From NCBI GenBank assembly GCA_964472035.1, contig CAYYIT010000052.1:1-15924 (forward strand): 15,924 bases of DNA. Direction: 5' to 3'. This DNA comes from UBA3855 sp964472035 (lineage in GTDB: Bacteria > Bacillota > Clostridia > Oscillospirales > Ruminococcaceae). Positions 13,801 through 15,924 of the stretch are shown here, one piece after another. A program made the position numbers and the translations under genes. The first letter of the stretch is position 1, and the number at the start of each line of letters is the position of its first letter. Below the pieces are notes generated by a model. That model worked only from the letters and a program-made list of their open reading frames with translations, was not told the DNA's origin and did not search any database.

Positions 13801-14488
13801 TCAGATAGAGTTCGTGATCGCGTCAATGATCTGCTTGTAGCTGACTTCCTCAAGGCCCTTGCCGGCCTCGGACATGTAGTGGATGACATTATCCCAGGTC
13901 TTGGTGATATCGGACCAGCCGGGAACATCCGGTGTGAAGAGGATGAGGCGCTTTGCGTTGTACTTTACATAGCCCTCGTTCTGTCTGTCACCCCACCAGC
14001 GTGTCAGCTCGTTGAAATCCTTTGCCATCTTCTGCGGATAGTTGGGCTCGCTTCTTGCATATCCCAGCGGATGTGTGGAAGCATCGGACCATACCACGAT
14101 GATCTGGCGTCTCTTGGTACCTTCCTCCTGCCACTTGGAACGGATCGCAAAGCCGAGTGCTTCCAGACCGTCCTCCGGCTCATCGCCGCCGCCGAAGGCA
14201 GTGATGGAGTTTACGGTATCTCTGAATTCATCGATATCCTGGGGGCAGACAGAAGAAGTCCGTTGTGAGCATTGCGTCTTCCTTGTCCTCAATGTAGTCA
14301 CGGTAAGCGATCACCTTAACGCGCAGGCTGTCGATCACCTTGCTCTTCTTGTCCATAACCTCCTTGAGGTCGTAGTAGAAGCGCACGGCATTGTTCTTGA
14401 CCAGATCGATCAGATCCGTCATACTGCCCGTTGCGTCGATGCAGAATACGATGTCCACATTGTACGTCATTTTATAATTCGATCCCAT
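13801..14488 (-). pseudogene. VWA-domain protein of the triad, frameshifted in a G5 run
   Basis: Two overlapping frames make up one VWA protein of about 230 residues. The first part (from 14488) contains the MIDAS motif DATGSM at 18-23 and runs to AMLTTDFFCLP. The second frame continues QDIDEFRDTVNSITAFGGG, then DEPEDGLEALGFAI and VVWSDASTHPLG, ending at 13801. Removing one base from the run of five G (plus 14241-14245) restores a continuous product (FFCLPQDIDEF). The family normally reads straight through here. Everything else is intact, so this may be a sequencing error, a real recent mutation, or +1 frameshifting. The start is ATG 14488, or TTG 14494, which is closer to AAAGG. First gene of the operon; expected partner of the phosphatase and kinase, as TerY is in TerY-P triads. 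Confidence 0.85.
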
Positions 14489-14524
14489 AATCAAACCAAC
14501 CTTTCATGCCCCGGCCGCGCTTCT

Positions 14525-14563
14525 TCCGGACGCCGCAGAACTGCCGTTCCTGCTGTCTCCGGA
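14525..14563 (-). other. GC-rich stem-loop in the operon leader
   Basis: TCCGGA (14525-14530) and TCCGGA (14558-14563) flank an imperfect inner stem (GCAGAAC / GTTCCTGC with one bulge, 4-nt loop). On the minus-strand mRNA this forms a nested hairpin in the roughly 110-nt 5' leader, about 40 nt before the VWA start. No known riboswitch is recognised. Confidence 0.35.
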
Positions 14564-14605
14564 CTGCATGGAAGCCCCGACCCCAGGGCAATATATTCTT
14601 ATTTA

Positions 14606-14634
14606 ATTATATATTACTTTAGCGAATCTGTCAA
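14606..14634 (-). promoter_or_regulatory. Consensus sigma-A promoter of the zinc-ribbon/kinase operon
   Basis: On the minus strand, TTGACA (plus 14629-14634) and TATAAT (plus 14606-14611) are both perfect with a 17-nt spacer, in an AT-rich stretch. Predicted start is near 14599, giving a leader of about 110 nt. No other strong promoter is seen between here and 2795, so it likely drives the whole run of minus-strand genes. Confidence 0.92.
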
Positions 14635-14677
14635 TAGATTTTCCCGAAAAAAGCAGAAACGTGTCCGATACCGCAGT

Positions 14678-14697
14678 TTTCTGTTGACTTGCAGAAA
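14678..14697. promoter_or_regulatory. Dyad covering the lipoprotein -35 box
   Basis: TTTCTG (14678-14683) and CAGAAA (14692-14697) are a 6-bp inverted repeat whose 8-bp centre contains the -35 box TTGACT. Imperfect matching extends outward (GCAGTTTTCTG versus CAGAAATTGC). It could be an operator; short dyads can also arise by chance. Confidence 0.35.
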
Positions 14698-14712
14698 TTG
14701 CTATGTTATAAT
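14684..14712 (+). promoter_or_regulatory. Sigma-A promoter of the lipoprotein gene
   Basis: TTGACT (14684-14689) and TATAAT (14707-14712) are separated by 17 nt. The start should fall near 14719, followed by a short leader and the ribosome binding site GGGAGGG about 6 nt before the ATG at 14760. It is divergent from the operon promoter, with the two -35 boxes about 50 bp apart. Confidence 0.9.
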
Positions 14713-14759
14713 ATAATTATATCATATCCTGCCCAGCAGGACTCAGGGAGGGAACTATC

Positions 14760-15794
14760 ATGGTTAAAAAAACATATCTTCTGGCGCTTTGCTGTATGCT
14801 CACCGGCGCATTGCTCGGATGCGGGGAAAAGGCCCCCAAGGTCGACGGCACCTACGTCAGCATCAATGGTCTGAGCAGTCCGGCGGAGGCGCTGCGCGAC
14901 GATGTGGACGACGCCATTGACGATATTCTCGATGAGGCGGAGGATGCGGAGGACGCCGTGACCTTCATCAGCTTTGATGACGGGGAATTTGAGATGCAGT
15001 ACAATGTAGGACAATCCACCTATTATGGCAAGTATCGTATTGAAGAGAGCGCACTGCTGTTTGACTACACAGAATATGCCGCCCTGTCCCGTGCGGACAA
15101 TTCCAGAAAATACTATCACATCGATGACGACACGGACGATGACGCTGCTGCAAGAGCTGTTATCTCAGTGATGGAAGAACTCAACGATACCGGCACCTAT
15201 CCCATGCAATGCGTGCCGCAGATCTACATGATCGACAAAAACCAGGACTACGGCATGTATCCGACCTTCATGATGAAGGATACCTCGATGGGCAGACTTG
15301 CAGAGGACGATGCTGTTTTCCTCAAGCCCATGGGACAATTCCTCTGCGTGGATACCTATGGTTGCAAGCTTGACGGCAAGTACAAGACCGGCAAGGATTT
15401 CGAGATCGTCTATAATCCCTTTAACGCTGCATATGACGACGAGTGCTCCCGTTTTGCCGTAAGGGGGATGGATAACGATGAAACCGACAAAATACTCGGC
15501 TATTACTACAAGATCGGCTTCGAACAGGATGACTGGGATAAGGACAGCGACACCACCATTGAATTCTCCGACGGTGAGTGGAAGTGGTACAACGAGGAAG
15601 GTCACCTGATCAACGATGGTGAATACCAGGAAAGCAAGGACTATCCCGGACTGATCATGATGACCATCACGGAGGATTCCGATCGTGTCGACACGGACAG
15701 CGGCCCGTGGAAGACTTACTCCAATTGTGCTCCCCTGCTCTTCTACATCCATGACGGCCAGATCTACTATCCGGCATTTGTAAAAGCAGAATAA
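14760..15794 (+). CDS. Predicted lipoprotein of unknown function
   Basis: This 344-residue protein begins with a lipoprotein signal: MVKK, a hydrophobic stretch, then GALLGC with the lipidated Cys at residue 21. The mature protein is acidic (many Asp/Glu, for example 46-66) and rich in Tyr and Gly. Repeated beta-like motifs (DGEFEMQYN, GKYRIEESALLFDY, FSDGEWKWYNEEGHLIND, GEYQESKDYPGLIMMTI) suggest a lipocalin-like or repeated beta-sheet fold, but I recognise no named family. It should sit on the outer face of the membrane, where the external domains of the divergent operon's membrane proteins are. The shared control region (promoters about 50 bp apart) makes a functional link plausible. ATG at 14760 has GGGAGGG upstream. 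Confidence 0.88.
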   Translation: MVKKTYLLALCCMLTGALLGCGEKAPKVDGTYVSINGLSSPAEALRDDVDDAIDDILDEAEDAEDAVTFISFDDGEFEMQYNVGQSTYYGKYRIEESALLFDYTEYAALSRADNSRKYYHIDDDTDDDAAARAVISVMEELNDTGTYPMQCVPQIYMIDKNQDYGMYPTFMMKDTSMGRLAEDDAVFLKPMGQFLCVDTYGCKLDGKYKTGKDFEIVYNPFNAAYDDECSRFAVRGMDNDETDKILGYYYKIGFEQDDWDKDSDTTIEFSDGEWKWYNEEGHLINDGEYQESKDYPGLIMMTITEDSDRVDTDSGPWKTYSNCAPLLFYIHDGQIYYPAFVKAE

Positions 15795-15804
15795 CGAAAC
15801 CATA

Positions 15805-15833
15805 CCCTTTGTCCCACGGACAAAGGGCATTTT
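15805..15833 (+). terminator. Intrinsic terminator of the lipoprotein gene
   Basis: A perfect 10-bp stem CCCTTTGTCC / GGACAAAGGG with a 3-nt loop lies 10 nt after the TAA stop and is followed by CATTTTC, a short T-rich tail. Confidence 0.8.
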
Positions 15834-15846
15834 CGTGCAACGGAAA

Positions 15847-15869
15847 GCGCCCCTGCAATGCAGGGGCGC
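15847..15869 (+). terminator. Second hairpin next to the right repeat
   Basis: A perfect 10-bp stem GCGCCCCTGC / GCAGGGGCGC with a 3-nt loop is followed after one base by the conserved CAGTCTGTCGAAAAAGTCC. This mirrors the left end, where a different hairpin (55-79) is followed by the same block. It is likely part of a composite 3'-end element. Confidence 0.5.
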
Positions 15870-15870
15870 C

Positions 15871-15924
15871 CAGTCTGTCGAAAAAGTCCCGTCCAGCCAC
15901 TGCGCCTCTGGCGCAGGGCTGGAC
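15871..15924. repeat. Right copy of 54-bp terminal inverted repeat
   Basis: Exact reverse complement of bases 1-54. Here the conserved 20-nt block comes first and the 34-nt hairpin closes the window. Both copies lie downstream of a gene end, with the 20-nt block facing that gene. A dispersed repeat that broke the assembly is the likeliest reading. Confidence 0.9.

Noticed and set aside
12020..13840. Long open frame of about 600 codons on the plus strand opposite the kinase and phosphatase genes
   Set aside because: It is antisense to two genes with complete catalytic motifs, has no family-like sequence, no ribosome binding site at its start, and arises from codon bias in the opposite strand.
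2795..14488. Type VII secretion or phage-defence locus
   Set aside because: No WXG100 protein, EssC/FtsK ATPase, nuclease, TIR or NTPase effector is visible; the zinc-ribbon/kinase content alone does not support either.
1..15924. Whole window as a transposon bounded by terminal inverted repeats
   Set aside because: No transposase, integrase or resolvase is encoded, and no target-site duplication can be seen because the repeats are the window ends. Housekeeping content (thiT with riboswitch) and the 3'-end placement of the repeats favour a dispersed element at contig ends.
1..15924. tRNA or rRNA genes
   Set aside because: No cloverleaf-like or rRNA-like segment was noticed in the intergenic spaces, all of which are shorter than 300 nt and accounted for by leaders, promoters or hairpins.

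Overview
The window reads as chromosomal DNA of a Gram-positive Clostridia member, most likely a Ruminococcus-like Oscillospiraceae. The evidence is near-consensus sigma-A promoters, AGGAGG-type ribosome binding sites, GTG/TTG as well as ATG starts, a TPP riboswitch driving the ECF thiamine transporter gene thiT, and moderately GC-rich coding sequence. Twelve of the thirteen complete genes and a frameshifted VWA gene lie on the minus strand or are read from one divergent control region near 14.6 kb; only the last gene is on the plus strand. The window ends are an exact 54-bp inverted repeat, so this is probably a contig that stops at a dispersed repeat. A 100-N gap lies inside a tandem-repeat gene.

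Minus strand, in transcription order. A perfect consensus promoter (14606-14634) starts a tightly packed operon. It encodes a VWA protein (broken by one extra base in a G5 run), a PP2C phosphatase, and a Ser/Thr kinase. Next come a tail-anchored RanBP2-type zinc-finger protein and a Pro/Ala-rich single-pass membrane protein. Two paralogous proteins follow (zinc ribbon, one membrane segment, TPR-like helices, CAP-like C-terminus), then a zinc ribbon protein with a very acidic extracytoplasmic region and another single-pass protein. The operon closes with a protein of at least 11 tandem zinc ribbons and a coiled-coil protein with three zinc ribbons. A terminator at 2754-2786 ends this unit. It is followed by a macrodomain protein with a C-terminal helical domain, a second VWA protein, and the thiT unit with its own promoter and TPP riboswitch.

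Plus strand. A lipoprotein gene (14760-15794) is divergently transcribed from the operon and ends in a good terminator.

Working model (inference). VWA + PP2C + kinase is the composition of the TerY-P phosphorylation triad known from Ter stress systems, but no TerD, TerC or TerB gene is present. Here the triad is joined to a family of membrane proteins that put a zinc ribbon in the cytoplasm and a sensor-like domain outside, plus a soluble multi-ribbon scaffold with TTLL motifs typical of phosphothreonine/FHA sites. The kinase and the scaffold end in the same short peptide (AK-[KN]-[WF]-[RK]-x-M-x-DFD), which ties them physically or functionally. This looks like an envelope-sensing phospho-signalling system that is not covered by any named system I recognise.
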